Positions 18,809 through 29,480 are shown, counted from the first letter of the stretch. The stretch is 58,740 nt of DNA from Mariniphaga sp. (GCA_019429205.1 JAHYIT010000017.1:1-58740); one strand, 5' to 3'. A program made the numbers and translations. The notes: generated by a model from the sequence alone, not told the origin.

Positions 18809-18824
18809 GTCAAACCCTGTGCCA
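18809..18824 (-). promoter_or_regulatory. Possible sigma-54-like or sigma-A promoter of htpG
   Basis: On the minus strand TGGCACAGGGTTTGAC resembles the -24/-12 sigma-54 consensus (TGGCAC-N5-TTGC) except that the -12 GC is GA. It would place transcription start about 35-40 bases before the htpG ATG. Alternatively its TTTGAC with a downstream ATATAAA is a plain vegetative promoter. Tentative. Confidence 0.3.
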
Positions 18825-18945
18825 CGCATCAATTCTGACGATTTGTCACAAATCCGGTTGTTCATCTGGTTACTTTCGGTCACCTGATGAATAATTTCAA
18901 TCACAAAACACATAAAAGAGATTTAAAAACCTGATGAATTTTAGG

Positions 18946-18974
18946 TTGTATTCCCTTAAAAGAAGCTTATTTTG
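18946..18974 (+). promoter_or_regulatory. Bacteroidota-type promoter of the aminotransferase gene
   Basis: TTG (18946-18948), 19-bp spacer, then TATTTTG (18968-18974), close to the TTTG / TAnnTTTG consensus. It puts transcription start near 18981, downstream of an alternative in-frame ATG at 18934, supporting ATG 19003 as the real start. Confidence 0.5.
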
Positions 18975-19002
18975 CAGACAAATTATCCCGAAGAATTCGC
19001 GT

Positions 19003-20469
19003 ATGAGCAATTTGGAAAACTATTTCAGCGGTTTCAGAAACAATATTGTAGGGATTGACCAGGAATTTGAGTCGGCTTACGGAAAGCAAAAAATTATTTA
19101 TGGCGACTGGATTGCCAGCGGGCGTTTGTACCGGCCAATCGAAGAAAAAATCACAAATGAGTTTGGCCCGTTTGTGGGCAATACACACACTGAAACCAGT
19201 GAAACCGGATTGCTGATGACTCATGCCTACCAACTTTCTCACGAAATCATAAAAAAGCATGTAAATGCCGGTCCGAACGACGTAATTATCACCGCCGGAT
19301 TTGGAATGACAGCGGTTATCAATAAGTTTCAACGCATTTTGGGATTGAAATACTGCGGAAAACTAACCTATTCCAAATGTCTGCAGGAGCGCGAACAACC
19401 GGTGGTTTTTCTTACCCACATGGAGCACCATTCCAACCAGACTTCGTGGTACGAAACCAGTGCCGAAGTAGTTGTTGTGGAGCCCGGAAACGGTGGGCTT
19501 GTGGAACCTGAAAACCTGCGCAAAGCCTTGGAAAAATACAAGGACAGGCCCTTTAAAATAGGCTCTTTTACAGCCTGTTCCAATGTAACCGGCGTACGAA
19601 CTCCCTATAAAGAACTTGCCCGAATTATGCATGAATACGGCGGGGTTTGTTTTATCGATTTTGCCGCATCGGCGCCTTACGACGAGATTGACATGCACCC
19701 GGAAGACCCGTTGGAAAAAGTTGATGCCATCATGTTTTCGCCTCATAAATTTTTGGGCGGTCCGGGCTCGCCAGGTGTTTTGATTTTCGATGCATCGATG
19801 TACAAAAACCAGGTGCCCGATAATCCCGGCGGCGGTACGGTTGACTGGACCAATCCGTGGGGAATGTACAAATATGTGGATGATATAGAGGCGCGCGAAG
19901 ACGGTGGAACTCCCGGATTTTTGCAATCGATAAAGGCAGCGCTTGTTTTTCAGTTGAAAGACCAGATGGGAATTAAAAATATCAAAAAACGTGAAGAAGA
20001 ACTTTTGGAACGGGCTTTTAAAGGTTTGGATGAAGTTCCTGGTTTGAAAATTTTAGCCGACAATGTGCGCGACCGACTGGGCGTGATTTCGTTTTATATC
20101 GAGGGAATTCACTACAACCTGGTAGTGCAAATTTTAAATGACAAGTTTGGTATTCAAACCCGCGGAGGATGCGCCTGTGCCGGAACATACGGTCATTATC
20201 TGCTTGAAGTGACCTACGAACAATCGCAGGAAATTACAGACAAAATCAATCACGGCGACCTGTCGGAAAAACCCGGCTGGGTGCGCTGGTCGCTGCATCC
20301 CACCATGACCGAAACCGAAGTGGATTTGATGATTACTGCGCTGAAAGACATTGTGGAAAATATTCAGGAATATCAGAAAGATTACATTTACGACAACCGC
20401 AAAAACATTTTCTGGCACAAAAACGATACAAACAGGTCGGAGCTCATAAAAACCTGGTTCGATTTTTAG
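19003..20469 (+). CDS. Class V aminotransferase / cysteine desulfurase-like PLP enzyme
   Basis: A 488-residue fold-type I PLP enzyme. Class V features: an N-terminal GNTHTETSETG segment, substrate/PLP His residues in THMEHHSNQ, an Asp in CFIDFAASAP, and the PLP lysine in SPHKFLGGPGSPG (about residue 256). Late in the protein GGCACAGTYG carries two cysteines near the position of the mobile catalytic Cys of cysteine desulfurases, so sulfur transfer or selenocysteine lyase activity is possible; no isc/suf partners adjoin it. Exact substrate unknown. Start ATG 19003 is supported by the promoter at 18946-18974. Confidence 0.8.
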   Translation: MSNLENYFSGFRNNIVGIDQEFESAYGKQKIIYGDWIASGRLYRPIEEKITNEFGPFVGNTHTETSETGLLMTHAYQLSHEIIKKHVNAGPNDVIITAGFGMTAVINKFQRILGLKYCGKLTYSKCLQEREQPVVFLTHMEHHSNQTSWYETSAEVVVVEPGNGGLVEPENLRKALEKYKDRPFKIGSFTACSNVTGVRTPYKELARIMHEYGGVCFIDFAASAPYDEIDMHPEDPLEKVDAIMFSPHKFLGGPGSPGVLIFDASMYKNQVPDNPGGGTVDWTNPWGMYKYVDDIEAREDGGTPGFLQSIKAALVFQLKDQMGIKNIKKREEELLERAFKGLDEVPGLKILADNVRDRLGVISFYIEGIHYNLVVQILNDKFGIQTRGGCACAGTYGHYLLEVTYEQSQEITDKINHGDLSEKPGWVRWSLHPTMTETEVDLMITALKDIVENIQEYQKDYIYDNRKNIFWHKNDTNRSELIKTWFDF

Positions 20470-20535
20470 TATCGTCTGTAAAACAGGATAAAAGGTTTCG
20501 TTGCTATTTCAGTACAGATTCTATTTCTGGAAATG

Positions 20536-22914
20536 TTAATTACTATCAATCGTTTTACCAGCCACAAATAACTGCCTTACTAACCTGTTTCCCTGCTGGT
20601 CGGTTACGTTTAATGTATGCCACCCGGGTTCAGGACGAACAGCCATTTGATGTATTCCGGTAGTTTCTCCAAGGTATTGATTATCGATTTGCCAAAAAAC
20701 TTTGGCTCTGCGCTGCCGGTGGACCAATTCAAAAATCAGTTGCCCCGGAGTGCCGTCCAGATCGGTAGGAAGAAACAGGTTGTTCCATTCACGAGGATAA
20801 ATAAATTCCATATTTTCCATTTCGTCTGCACAACCCGGCAACAAAGGCGGCAATGTGGAATACACCGGATTCCGCGGTTTGTAATAATATTCCATGGCCG
20901 GCGGAAGAACAAACCAGTTTTTATGCGTCATCTCTGCCACCGGGTAGCATGTTGCATTAACCCGGTGGGTCCCTTGTTCATTCAAATGAATTTTATGATG
21001 AAATGGACATAAACCAATGGCTGAACCAGCAGGTAACCAAACTTTTTTTATAGAATCGCAATGAACTCCCGGCCGGTAACCGCTATTGGCGCACAATTCC
21101 TGTTCTTCCATTTCATCAACCGGTTGATGAAACCATCCGGATGCCGGTAACAAATCAAAAATATCGAACATCAATGGAGCAGCAGCGGAAACTCCTGTCA
21201 ATCCCGGCCGGCCTTCTCCATCGGCATTGCCCACCCACACCGAAACCACGTAGTCTCGGGTCATCCCGACAGCCCACGCATCGCGAAATCCAAAGCTGGT
21301 GCCTGTTTTCCATGCAATGTTACGTGCCGAAGCAAACGCCTGCCAGCCGGCTTCCGATTCAGGCCGGCGAACACGGAGAAGCGCCTGCAGGGTTTCATAA
21401 ATGGCCGAAGCCCGAACCACGGGCTGAACTGCCTGTACATTATTTTTTTCAAAAACATTTTTATGCTGAACCCAGGATAGCGGTTTAAATGGTTGAGCTT
21501 CGTAAAAACCATCGTGTTCATCGTAATTTCGTAAAACCGAAACCAACGATGTGTACATTCCTGCCAAATCCCACAGCGTAACCTCGGCGCCGCCAAGAAT
21601 CAGTGAAAGTCCGTAATAATCGGGTGGGTGATTCAACGTTCCCATTCCGGAATTTTTCAGAAAAGAATAAAAAGGCGGAACTCCGTAATTTTGTAACATC
21701 CACACTGCCGGAATATTCAGGGATCGTGCCAGGGCTTCATTGGCCGGTACCGCTCCGTTAAACTCCTGGTCGAAGTTCGTAGGGGTAAATCCACCGAACC
21801 GGGTGGGAATATCGGAGATTAGCATCTGCGGTGTAAGCTGTCCGTCGTCGAGCATTTTGCAATACAGAAACGGTTTTAAGATACTCCCCGTACTTCTGGG
21901 CGCCTGAATGACATCCACACTGTTTCCATGTTCTGTTTCTATTCCATCGAACACATTTCCTGCATACACTTTAACCTCACGGGTAGCCACCTCCGAAATC
22001 ATAACGGCTATATTGTAAATATGATTAGCTGCAAGTACCTTACGGTGCCTGTTCATGCGTTCCACCACGGCATTTTGCAAATCAATGTCGATGGTTGAAT
22101 GAATGCGTTGCCCTTTTTTTTCCTGTGTTGCTTTTTCCACCAAATGGTAAGCACTCATGGGTAGCGGATTTACCTTGTCGGGCAGCGGTTCGGCCAGCGA
22201 AAGCCGGTAGGTTAGACTGTCGATGGTACCAGAGTTCAACAGCTTTCCCAGAACTAAATCACGTTTCTGTTTTAACCGCTCATCGAGATTGCCGGGGTAA
22301 ATCAACGACGGCGCATTGGGCAACACCGCCAATGTAGCCGCCTCAGCCCACGACAATTGCGTGGGTGGCCGGGCAAACCAACGCCAGCCGGCAGCATCTG
22401 TTCCCACCACATTTCCGCCAAACGGTGCATGCGAGGCATACATATTCAGAATTTCTTTTTTTGAAAATCTGAGTTCCAGATTTAGCGCCCAAATCATTTC
22501 AATTAGTTTATTCGGTAGGGTGCGTTCCCGGTTTTTCCTTGCCATTCGGCACACCTGCATGGTAATGGTGCTGCCGCCCCTTACAATTTTTCCGGCTTTT
22601 ATATTTTGAACCAGAGCACGGGCCAATGCCACCGGATTTATTCCCGGATGGTAGTAGAAATAGCGGTCTTCAAAAAGCAACAGGCACTTTTCATATTTAT
22701 CCGGTACAGAGTCGGTTGCCGGGAAACGCCACTGCTCATCGGCAGCAATGCGGGCACCAAGCAATCTTCCGTCGCTGCTTTCAACTACTGTAGAAAACGG
22801 GTCGTCAAAAAGCTGCCGGGGAACACAAAAACAGAATCCCAAAAAAAGGGCAAGCATAAGCAGGCCTCCAATAAGAAGGATTTTGTTTCCTTTTGTGATT
22901 TTTAAATGCTTCAA
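20536..22914 (-). CDS. pbpC: Penicillin-binding protein 1C
   Basis: A 792-residue bifunctional peptidoglycan synthase. One N-terminal membrane anchor (about residues 11-30), a GT51 glycosyltransferase domain with catalytic Glu in LFEDRYFYYHPG (E82) and RGGSTITMQ, then a transpeptidase domain with SILK (S344, K347), SLN and KTG (WKTGTSFG) motifs, and a PBP1C-type C-terminal domain. It follows a giant alpha-2-macroglobulin gene, the pairing known from E. coli yfhM-pbpC, where the two are thought to act in periplasmic defence and wall repair. Start is TTG 22914; a stop lies a few codons upstream in frame and no ATG is available. Confidence 0.93.
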   Translation of the reverse strand: MKHLKITKGNKILLIGGLLMLALFLGFCFCVPRQLFDDPFSTVVESSDGRLLGARIAADEQWRFPATDSVPDKYEKCLLLFEDRYFYYHPGINPVALARALVQNIKAGKIVRGGSTITMQVCRMARKNRERTLPNKLIEMIWALNLELRFSKKEILNMYASHAPFGGNVVGTDAAGWRWFARPPTQLSWAEAATLAVLPNAPSLIYPGNLDERLKQKRDLVLGKLLNSGTIDSLTYRLSLAEPLPDKVNPLPMSAYHLVEKATQEKKGQRIHSTIDIDLQNAVVERMNRHRKVLAANHIYNIAVMISEVATREVKVYAGNVFDGIETEHGNSVDVIQAPRSTGSILKPFLYCKMLDDGQLTPQMLISDIPTRFGGFTPTNFDQEFNGAVPANEALARSLNIPAVWMLQNYGVPPFYSFLKNSGMGTLNHPPDYYGLSLILGGAEVTLWDLAGMYTSLVSVLRNYDEHDGFYEAQPFKPLSWVQHKNVFEKNNVQAVQPVVRASAIYETLQALLRVRRPESEAGWQAFASARNIAWKTGTSFGFRDAWAVGMTRDYVVSVWVGNADGEGRPGLTGVSAAAPLMFDIFDLLPASGWFHQPVDEMEEQELCANSGYRPGVHCDSIKKVWLPAGSAIGLCPFHHKIHLNEQGTHRVNATCYPVAEMTHKNWFVLPPAMEYYYKPRNPVYSTLPPLLPGCADEMENMEFIYPREWNNLFLPTDLDGTPGQLIFELVHRQRRAKVFWQIDNQYLGETTGIHQMAVRPEPGWHTLNVTDQQGNRLVRQLFVAGKTIDSN

Positions 22915-22974
22915 TCCAATATTCTTTTAGCAGTTTACCGGTGTTTTATAAAGCCAACCGGCAATAAGGAAAAA

Positions 22975-25900
22975 CTACTCGGAACTTATCTCTACCCACC
23001 TTCCGGGTTTTTGAGCACGAACACCAACATCGTACATGGCTTCGCAACTTACAGGCGGTTGATAGAACTGCCCTGCATAAGAGGCATTCAAATAAAATAC
23101 AAATGTTTTTTGCTGGTTCATTTCCAAATCAAAATAGGTGTACACGCGGTCGTCACGAATATCCTGGTATTCGAAAGTTAAATTCTGATCCTGCGGAATA
23201 TCGGTTAATCTTTTGTTCATTATTTCCCACCCGGAAGGAAAAACCGTATTTAGTACCATTTCTTTATAATCTTTCGATGTACCGGGATTTTTTACAATGA
23301 CGAGCATTCGGAAATCAACCCCCTGATTCAGATTTTGCGGATTTATTTCATTGCCTGCAGTATCGAGGTATTTCACCTGCATCAGCAAATTTTGTGAAGC
23401 TGACGATAAATCCACACCCATCGGAATTCCACGGGCCAGCACTCTCACATAACCGGCAGTTTCACCCTGGTTGTTATATTCAACCGTAACAATTCCATCT
23501 TCATTCAATTTTACAGGAAGGGTAAGTATCGGATTTTTTGAACGAAGCTCCGTTTTTACACCGTTTACTGTCATTTCAAACCGAATTTCAGCATCGCCCG
23601 ATGCATATTCCCGGGCGTAATTTGCTGCCGACGACAAACACCAGGCAGCTGTTTGTGTACTTAGCCAGTCGCGTTGATTCATTTCGCCGGAAATGGTTTG
23701 CAGCAACCGGAATGCCTTTTCCTGCTCGTTCAGCAAAACCAGTGTTTCCAGAATCATGGCTTTATCACGCAGAGCCGAGCCAAAAGTTCCGCCCATCTCC
23801 TGGTAATCGTCCATTGTGGTGGTTAAATTATTTACCAGCTGCCGGCCAGCCTCGGGTTGGCCTGCCAGAACATAAGCGGCGGCCAGTCGCCAGGTTACTT
23901 CGGCTGATTTTTCTCCTTTTTCACGCAACCGGTTCATGGCGCCCAAATCGGGTGACCCAGCAAGTGCCAGTGTGTACAACCGGTATGCCTGAATGAAATC
24001 GTAGTTGCGGTAGTAAACTCCGTTTCGGAAACTGCCTGAAGGATTCCAGTTTCTTGCGGCTGTTTGCTGAAAACTCAGCCATTTGTTTTTTACGCCCAAC
24101 GGAAGGGAGTAACCTGCGTTTTCAGCTTTCAGCATAAAATGCCCGGCGTAACTGGTAGTCCAATCATCTACCGACGAAGCCCCCGGCCAGTATCCCAAAC
24201 CTCCGCTGGAAATCTGGAAAGCCGGTATTTTTTGCAATGCGCTACGAATATGGTTTTCAATATCCTGCTTTTGATTGGCATTAAGTTCAACCAAATCATT
24301 CAAAAATAACTGTGGAAACGCTGCCGATGTAACCTGTTCGATGCAACCGTGCGGATAGCCCATCAGGTAATCGAGATATTTTGTCAGGTTGAGTGGCGGG
24401 AAACCGGAAATTTCAACCCATGCTTTTCCGGTAGCCGCATTCCCCGGAACCTGCAAAGTAGTATTCCATTGCTGATTGCCTTCAACCATTTTCGATTGTT
24501 CGGTGGTAACCGGTGAATTGGGATTTCTGATTTGCAGTTCAACTTCGTAAGAGGCCTTTTCATTGCCACTTTTCGCTTCCACGACTATTTTTCCCACACC
24601 GGTTTCCGATTTCACTTTCAGCCTGAAATAAACCATGCGGTCTCCTGTTCTTTCAAACCTAACCTCTTTCTCTTCATCACCCAAAATACCGAGCAGTGAA
24701 TTGGTCTTCACCCGAACGGAAACATTTTTCACATTTTCTTTCATCGCAAAAACATTTACCGGCAGGCTCACTTCTTCTTCGGGCGCCAACACACGCGGCA
24801 GGGTAGCCAGCAGCATCAACCCTTTTCTTACAGGAACTGTTTTTTCTGCATTCCCGTAGGATCCTTTATTTCCGGCTACCACCATCACCCTTACCGCTCC
24901 TACATAGTTGGGCATGGTAAACTGGTGTTTGCCTGTTTCTCCCGCTTGTATGGTGAATGGTCCTGCAACCTGCACCACCGGTTTAAAACGATTTGCTTCT
25001 TCTTTTGCCGTAACAGGCATTTCGCCATCGCCCCCTACAGCAAACGCTTTTTCAAGCCTGGCGCCATAAGCTCCGGCTACATAATCGTATAAATCCCAGG
25101 TTTTTACCCCCAGCGCCTCGCGGGCATAAAATGTTGAATGAGGATCGGGTGTTTTGAAATTGGTCAGTCCCAGCAATCCTTCGTCAACTACTGCCAGGGT
25201 ATAAGTCATTTCTTTGTTGTTTGCTTCCGAAACCTGAACGGTATATTTCGTTTCAGGCTCAATTTCAGCAGGGGTTTGAATGACCGGCGTTAATATCGTT
25301 TCCGGATTTTCCACCAAAACAGGCGTTACGCCATATAATCTTAGCGGAGCATCGTTTTCGGTTTGTCCGTAGGGCTGAATCAAACTCACATGAATGTAAA
25401 AATTGGGCGCCATTTCCGGTTTTACATCGATGGTGAAACGGGTCTGTTTTTCCTGTGTTTCCACCCAGAAGAGGTCGGTTACCCTGGTTCCGTTTTCTAT
25501 ACTTATCAATGCTTTTCCGCCTTTTGAAGAAGGAATAGTTACTTCAATCTTTTCACCCACATTGTATTTCTCTTTGTCGGTGCGCAGGGTTAGCAAAGTG
25601 GCGTCTTCGGCCATCCCTTCCGAACGCCAGCTTCCCCATTGCGACATATAAAAAGTTACACCGGCAGCATGCCCGCTGGTAACATCTTTTACCCACAGCA
25701 AATATCTTCCGTTATCCTGCCAGTTATTGTATTTTACATTCAGCTTTAATTTGTTTTTCTCGTCAGCTTTTTCAATGTTCCAGTTGTCAACCGGACGGTA
25801 ATAATTCCCGGAAACATAACGGGCCAGGTTTTCAGAACCCGATTCCCACCACCACCGCCAGTCGATTTTATACAATTTCGCCTGAAGTTTATTGCCGGAA

Positions 25901-28515
25901 ACCGGATTCCCTTCAGCATCCACCAGCACAACTTCAGGGAAATAATCGGTGTCGGTTTTATACCAGTTATCTTCCGAAGCCGGCATTTTTACACCCACAA
26001 ACGTAGAAAAAGGTGCAAATTTGGCCTGTTCAACATGTATGCTGAAATCACCCCCCTGCTCGAATACCCGCGAAGTAAACCATGCCTTAACCATACCCTG
26101 GGCATTCTCCAGTGACTGAAAATCGACCGGAACCTTCGTTTTTCCGTTTTCATCCAACTGGCCTTCAAAAATGGTTTGCTCGGTGGGCGAAAACGACGAC
26201 GCCGGATCGGTAAATGAATATTGTTCGTAGCCATTGAATTCTGTATTATCCTTTACAAAAAGAACATCTACTTTTGACTTTAGCGAACGCGCCGGTGAAC
26301 CGTGCAGCCATGTCGCTTCCATCTGAATACTTTTTGTTTCCGAAGTAAGTGGTTTTTCAGGTAAATCCAAATTTATTTTCAGCCGGTTGGGCTTTACTGT
26401 TTCAATTTTTATACGTTTTGAAAATGTGGCATTTCCCACACTAACATTTGCCTCCCAGTTTCCGGTAGGAGCATCAGCGGCGGTTTGCACCGTTAGCGGG
26501 AAAAAACCATTTTCACTTTCTGCAAGCACCCGTTTTTCAACCACCCGGCCCGAAGGATTTATAAGTTGAAAAACCACCGGGTAATTTTCGGGAAGGCCGG
26601 CTTTCTCTTTTTCAATGATTGCATTCAGAAAAAGGGTATCGCCGGGGCGCCACACGCTGCGTTCGCCATAAATAAAACCTTTCAGTCCGTCGGTAATTTC
26701 CTGGCCAGAAACATTAAAATTACTGGTGGAAAGCGCACTCCCATCATCGAGGCGAAGGTAGCCGAACTGTTTCCCTTTTTGTGCTACCAGCAAAAACGGT
26801 TTTTTACTGAGGGTTGCAGTGGCAAATCCTTTGCTGTCGGTTGTCAGCGTTTGCATCAATTGATTTTGGAAGTTGAATAAACGTAGTTCCACATTTTGCC
26901 CGGGTTGGGTGGTTAAAAGATTGGTAACGGCAAAAGTCAGTTCATGATTTCGTCCTTCTTTTACAATGATTCCCAGCTCCGATGCAAAAATATTTCTCGA
27001 AACAAAGCGGTTTGAATTATAGTATGAAACATCGCACGGGTTGTCGCGTTCCTGCCAGTTGTAATCCGGCGGATAATAGTAACCGGAGTACCATCCCGGA
27101 TGATCCCATTCTGTCTGATACGGCTCCTCTTTATTTTGATTGGGTGCCTCTGAATTCTGCTCATCCCGGTTCCTGTTTTGCCCGCAATCGTACATTGAGT
27201 TTGCCTTGTGAAAGCGAAATTGTACATTGTAAATAGCGCCTTGTTCAATGGAAAAAAAATCGGCCAGATTGATTTTGTAGGTATTCCATTTTTGAAGTCC
27301 GCCGGGCTCTTTGGGTGTGAGTTCCACCACTCCTGAATATACCAGCCGGCCCGCTTTGTTCAGTTCAGAATCACTGTCAAAACGATTGTTCTGAAAAAAT
27401 GCAAGCACATTGTCTTTAAATACCTGAACTACCCGAATTTCAACGGCATTCAGCGCCACGGCTTCAAACGGCATCTCAAGTGTTCCGTCCTGTGGTACTA
27501 TCACACCTTTTCCGATGAGACGCACAGCTGGAAGCATACTGCTAAACTGTACCCGGAAGGTTTGTGTTTTATTTAGAGAGAAATAATTTACATTTTTAAT
27601 TCCCTCGGAAACCGTTACGTCCAATTCGCCCGACAAGGTTTTGGCCGGCCAGCCCTTAATTACATTTCCTTCAATGGTTAAGCGCAAATTTGTACCGTCG
27701 CTTAATACCACCAAACCGGTTAAATCCTGCGATTTCAACAACGGGTCTGAAAAGCGGATTTCCAGGTGTTGTTCAGGCTCCCGGACTATATTGGCTTCCA
27801 GTATTTCAAATACATTCAACGCGGTTACTTTGACGGTTTCTTCTCCTTTTTTGGCCACATTTAACGGTTTCCCGTTCCATTCTATCATCAGCTCCCCCGG
27901 CTTATCAGGGAATCGCTGCAGACTGTCAATCGTAAAAAAATGCTTCCGGTTTGCCGGTTCATGAATCCAGCGAACAGTTACATTTTCACCTTCGTATCCG
28001 GCCTTTAGAATTTTTTCGATGTTGGCAGGCAGTGCTGCATCTGCTGTTAACAGGTACCCTGAAAACTGCATTTTATCGAAAGGACCCGCCTCGTAATTTT
28101 TTAACCCGTCGAACGAAACCGAAAACGACTGTTCTATGGTGGAAAACTGAAAATACATCTTTTCGTAACCGGTTTCGACATCCATCAGGTTTCCCAGTTG
28201 AAAATCTGCCTTGTAAGTAGTTCCCGGTTTAAATGGCTCCGAAGGTCTGAATTCAGCAATTCGACCGCCAACTATTACTGCCTCTCCTTTTATATCAGGC
28301 GAAAACCTGAATAAGTTTTCAGTGGCAGCATTTGTTTTTGTTACAGGTTGTGCCAGGTAAACAGAAATAACCGCCTCTGTCGGGACCGTTCCGCTGGTGT
28401 AGGCCTGCACATATTTTCCAAATCCTGAATCGGGTGTTACCGGCTCTTTGTTGGATTGGCAGCCCAAAAGGATGCTGAATAAAAAAAGAATCGGAAAGGA
28501 AAGAATATTTTTCAC
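22975..28515 (-). CDS. Bacterial alpha-2-macroglobulin lipoprotein
   Basis: An 1846-residue lipoprotein (signal peptide ending LLGC, lipidated Cys at about residue 19) of the YfhM type, thought to trap proteases through a thioester. Several MG-type beta domains occupy the first 1,100 residues; the TED domain carries the intact thioester motif GCIEQ (Cys about residue 1391); a receptor-binding-like beta domain ends the protein. A low-complexity Asn/Glu/Gln-rich insertion lies near residues 440-490. GTG 28515 is used as start because it begins the lipoprotein signal (MKNILSFP). It is followed 60 bases later by pbpC in the same direction, so they likely form one operon. Confidence 0.93.
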   Translation of the reverse strand: MKNILSFPILFLFSILLGCQSNKEPVTPDSGFGKYVQAYTSGTVPTEAVISVYLAQPVTKTNAATENLFRFSPDIKGEAVIVGGRIAEFRPSEPFKPGTTYKADFQLGNLMDVETGYEKMYFQFSTIEQSFSVSFDGLKNYEAGPFDKMQFSGYLLTADAALPANIEKILKAGYEGENVTVRWIHEPANRKHFFTIDSLQRFPDKPGELMIEWNGKPLNVAKKGEETVKVTALNVFEILEANIVREPEQHLEIRFSDPLLKSQDLTGLVVLSDGTNLRLTIEGNVIKGWPAKTLSGELDVTVSEGIKNVNYFSLNKTQTFRVQFSSMLPAVRLIGKGVIVPQDGTLEMPFEAVALNAVEIRVVQVFKDNVLAFFQNNRFDSDSELNKAGRLVYSGVVELTPKEPGGLQKWNTYKINLADFFSIEQGAIYNVQFRFHKANSMYDCGQNRNRDEQNSEAPNQNKEEPYQTEWDHPGWYSGYYYPPDYNWQERDNPCDVSYYNSNRFVSRNIFASELGIIVKEGRNHELTFAVTNLLTTQPGQNVELRLFNFQNQLMQTLTTDSKGFATATLSKKPFLLVAQKGKQFGYLRLDDGSALSTSNFNVSGQEITDGLKGFIYGERSVWRPGDTLFLNAIIEKEKAGLPENYPVVFQLINPSGRVVEKRVLAESENGFFPLTVQTAADAPTGNWEANVSVGNATFSKRIKIETVKPNRLKINLDLPEKPLTSETKSIQMEATWLHGSPARSLKSKVDVLFVKDNTEFNGYEQYSFTDPASSFSPTEQTIFEGQLDENGKTKVPVDFQSLENAQGMVKAWFTSRVFEQGGDFSIHVEQAKFAPFSTFVGVKMPASEDNWYKTDTDYFPEVVLVDAEGNPVSGNKLQAKLYKIDWRWWWESGSENLARYVSGNYYRPVDNWNIEKADEKNKLKLNVKYNNWQDNGRYLLWVKDVTSGHAAGVTFYMSQWGSWRSEGMAEDATLLTLRTDKEKYNVGEKIEVTIPSSKGGKALISIENGTRVTDLFWVETQEKQTRFTIDVKPEMAPNFYIHVSLIQPYGQTENDAPLRLYGVTPVLVENPETILTPVIQTPAEIEPETKYTVQVSEANNKEMTYTLAVVDEGLLGLTNFKTPDPHSTFYAREALGVKTWDLYDYVAGAYGARLEKAFAVGGDGEMPVTAKEEANRFKPVVQVAGPFTIQAGETGKHQFTMPNYVGAVRVMVVAGNKGSYGNAEKTVPVRKGLMLLATLPRVLAPEEEVSLPVNVFAMKENVKNVSVRVKTNSLLGILGDEEKEVRFERTGDRMVYFRLKVKSETGVGKIVVEAKSGNEKASYEVELQIRNPNSPVTTEQSKMVEGNQQWNTTLQVPGNAATGKAWVEISGFPPLNLTKYLDYLMGYPHGCIEQVTSAAFPQLFLNDLVELNANQKQDIENHIRSALQKIPAFQISSGGLGYWPGASSVDDWTTSYAGHFMLKAENAGYSLPLGVKNKWLSFQQTAARNWNPSGSFRNGVYYRNYDFIQAYRLYTLALAGSPDLGAMNRLREKGEKSAEVTWRLAAAYVLAGQPEAGRQLVNNLTTTMDDYQEMGGTFGSALRDKAMILETLVLLNEQEKAFRLLQTISGEMNQRDWLSTQTAAWCLSSAANYAREYASGDAEIRFEMTVNGVKTELRSKNPILTLPVKLNEDGIVTVEYNNQGETAGYVRVLARGIPMGVDLSSASQNLLMQVKYLDTAGNEINPQNLNQGVDFRMLVIVKNPGTSKDYKEMVLNTVFPSGWEIMNKRLTDIPQDQNLTFEYQDIRDDRVYTYFDLEMNQQKTFVFYLNASYAGQFYQPPVSCEAMYDVGVRAQKPGRWVEISSE

Positions 28516-28589
28516 TTTTTTGGTTTTTATGGGTTCAGAACAAGTTCTAAAATCAACCTGGCATTTCTGAATTTTGCCTTCTATTTGTG

Positions 28590-28597
28590 CAAATATA
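28590..28597 (-). promoter_or_regulatory. -7 promoter element for the A2M-pbpC operon
   Basis: TATATTTG on the minus strand matches the Bacteroidota -7 consensus TAnnTTTG exactly; no clear -33 TTTG is present. It lies about 75 bases upstream of the A2M start. Confidence 0.45.
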
Positions 28598-28724
28598 ATT
28601 TTAATTTATTTTTGATGTGATTATTTTAATTACTGAAATTTCAAAACATTATGAGAAATGAAAAGTTTATATGCGAATGAAATGGTGCCCGGAGATATTT
28701 TTCATCCTGCAGAAATTGTAAAAG

Positions 28725-29480
28725 ATGAGAAAGAGATACAAAACCGGTTTGGTACTTAGCGGTGGAGGAACCCGCGGGTTTGCTCACCTAGGAGTAATTG
28801 CCGCTCTTTATGAAAAAGGAATACGGCCCGATGTAATTTCGGGAACCAGTGTGGGCGCCATTGTTGGCGCTTTTATTGCCAGCGGAAAAACGCCCGAAGA
28901 AATTCTGAAAATTTTCAATCAGGGCTGGTTTTTTAGATACACCAATCTGCATATTCCGGTAGATGGTATGCTGAAACTGAACGGTCTGCAGGAGGTCATT
29001 CAAAAAGAAATTCCATACAAAAACATAGAGGATTTACCCATGCCGTTTTTTATTTCGGTTTCGAACCTGAACACCGGCAAAGTGGAATACAAAAACAGCG
29101 GTCCGCTGGACAAAACCATCCTGGCATCGTCATCTATTCCGGTGTTGTTTTCGCCGGTTAAACTGGATGGTCAGAAGTATGTGGATGGCGGCCTGGTGGA
29201 CAATATTCCGGTTGAACCCATTAAAAACGACTGTGAGAACATAGTGGCAGTGAACATCAGTCCACTGAATCCCCGTGAGAAATTCAACAACCTCATTCAG
29301 ATTGCCACGCGCACTTTTTACATGAGTGTAAATGCCAATATGAACGAGGTGAAAAAATATTCCTCCGTTTATATCGAACCTGAAGGAATCGATACATACG
29401 ATATCCTCAGTTTAAGCCATGCGCAGGAGTTGTACGAGTTGGGCTATAATTCGTTAAAAGAAAGGGAATTGCCTTTTTGA
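28725..29480 (+). CDS. Patatin-like phospholipase
   Basis: A 251-residue serine lipase/esterase of the RssA/YlbK patatin type, hydrolysing acyl esters of phospholipids. The oxyanion loop is SGGGTRGFAHLG, the nucleophile Ser lies in GTSVG (about residue 41) and the catalytic Asp in VDGGLVDNIP. No signal peptide, so probably cytoplasmic or peripheral on the inner membrane. It is divergent from the A2M operon and appears monocistronic. Confidence 0.9.
   Translation: MRKRYKTGLVLSGGGTRGFAHLGVIAALYEKGIRPDVISGTSVGAIVGAFIASGKTPEEILKIFNQGWFFRYTNLHIPVDGMLKLNGLQEVIQKEIPYKNIEDLPMPFFISVSNLNTGKVEYKNSGPLDKTILASSSIPVLFSPVKLDGQKYVDGGLVDNIPVEPIKNDCENIVAVNISPLNPREKFNNLIQIATRTFYMSVNANMNEVKKYSSVYIEPEGIDTYDILSLSHAQELYELGYNSLKERELPF

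Noticed and set aside
18934-19002. Upstream in-frame start for the aminotransferase
   Set aside because: The predicted promoter (18946-18974) lies inside this extension, and family similarity begins at ATG 19003.
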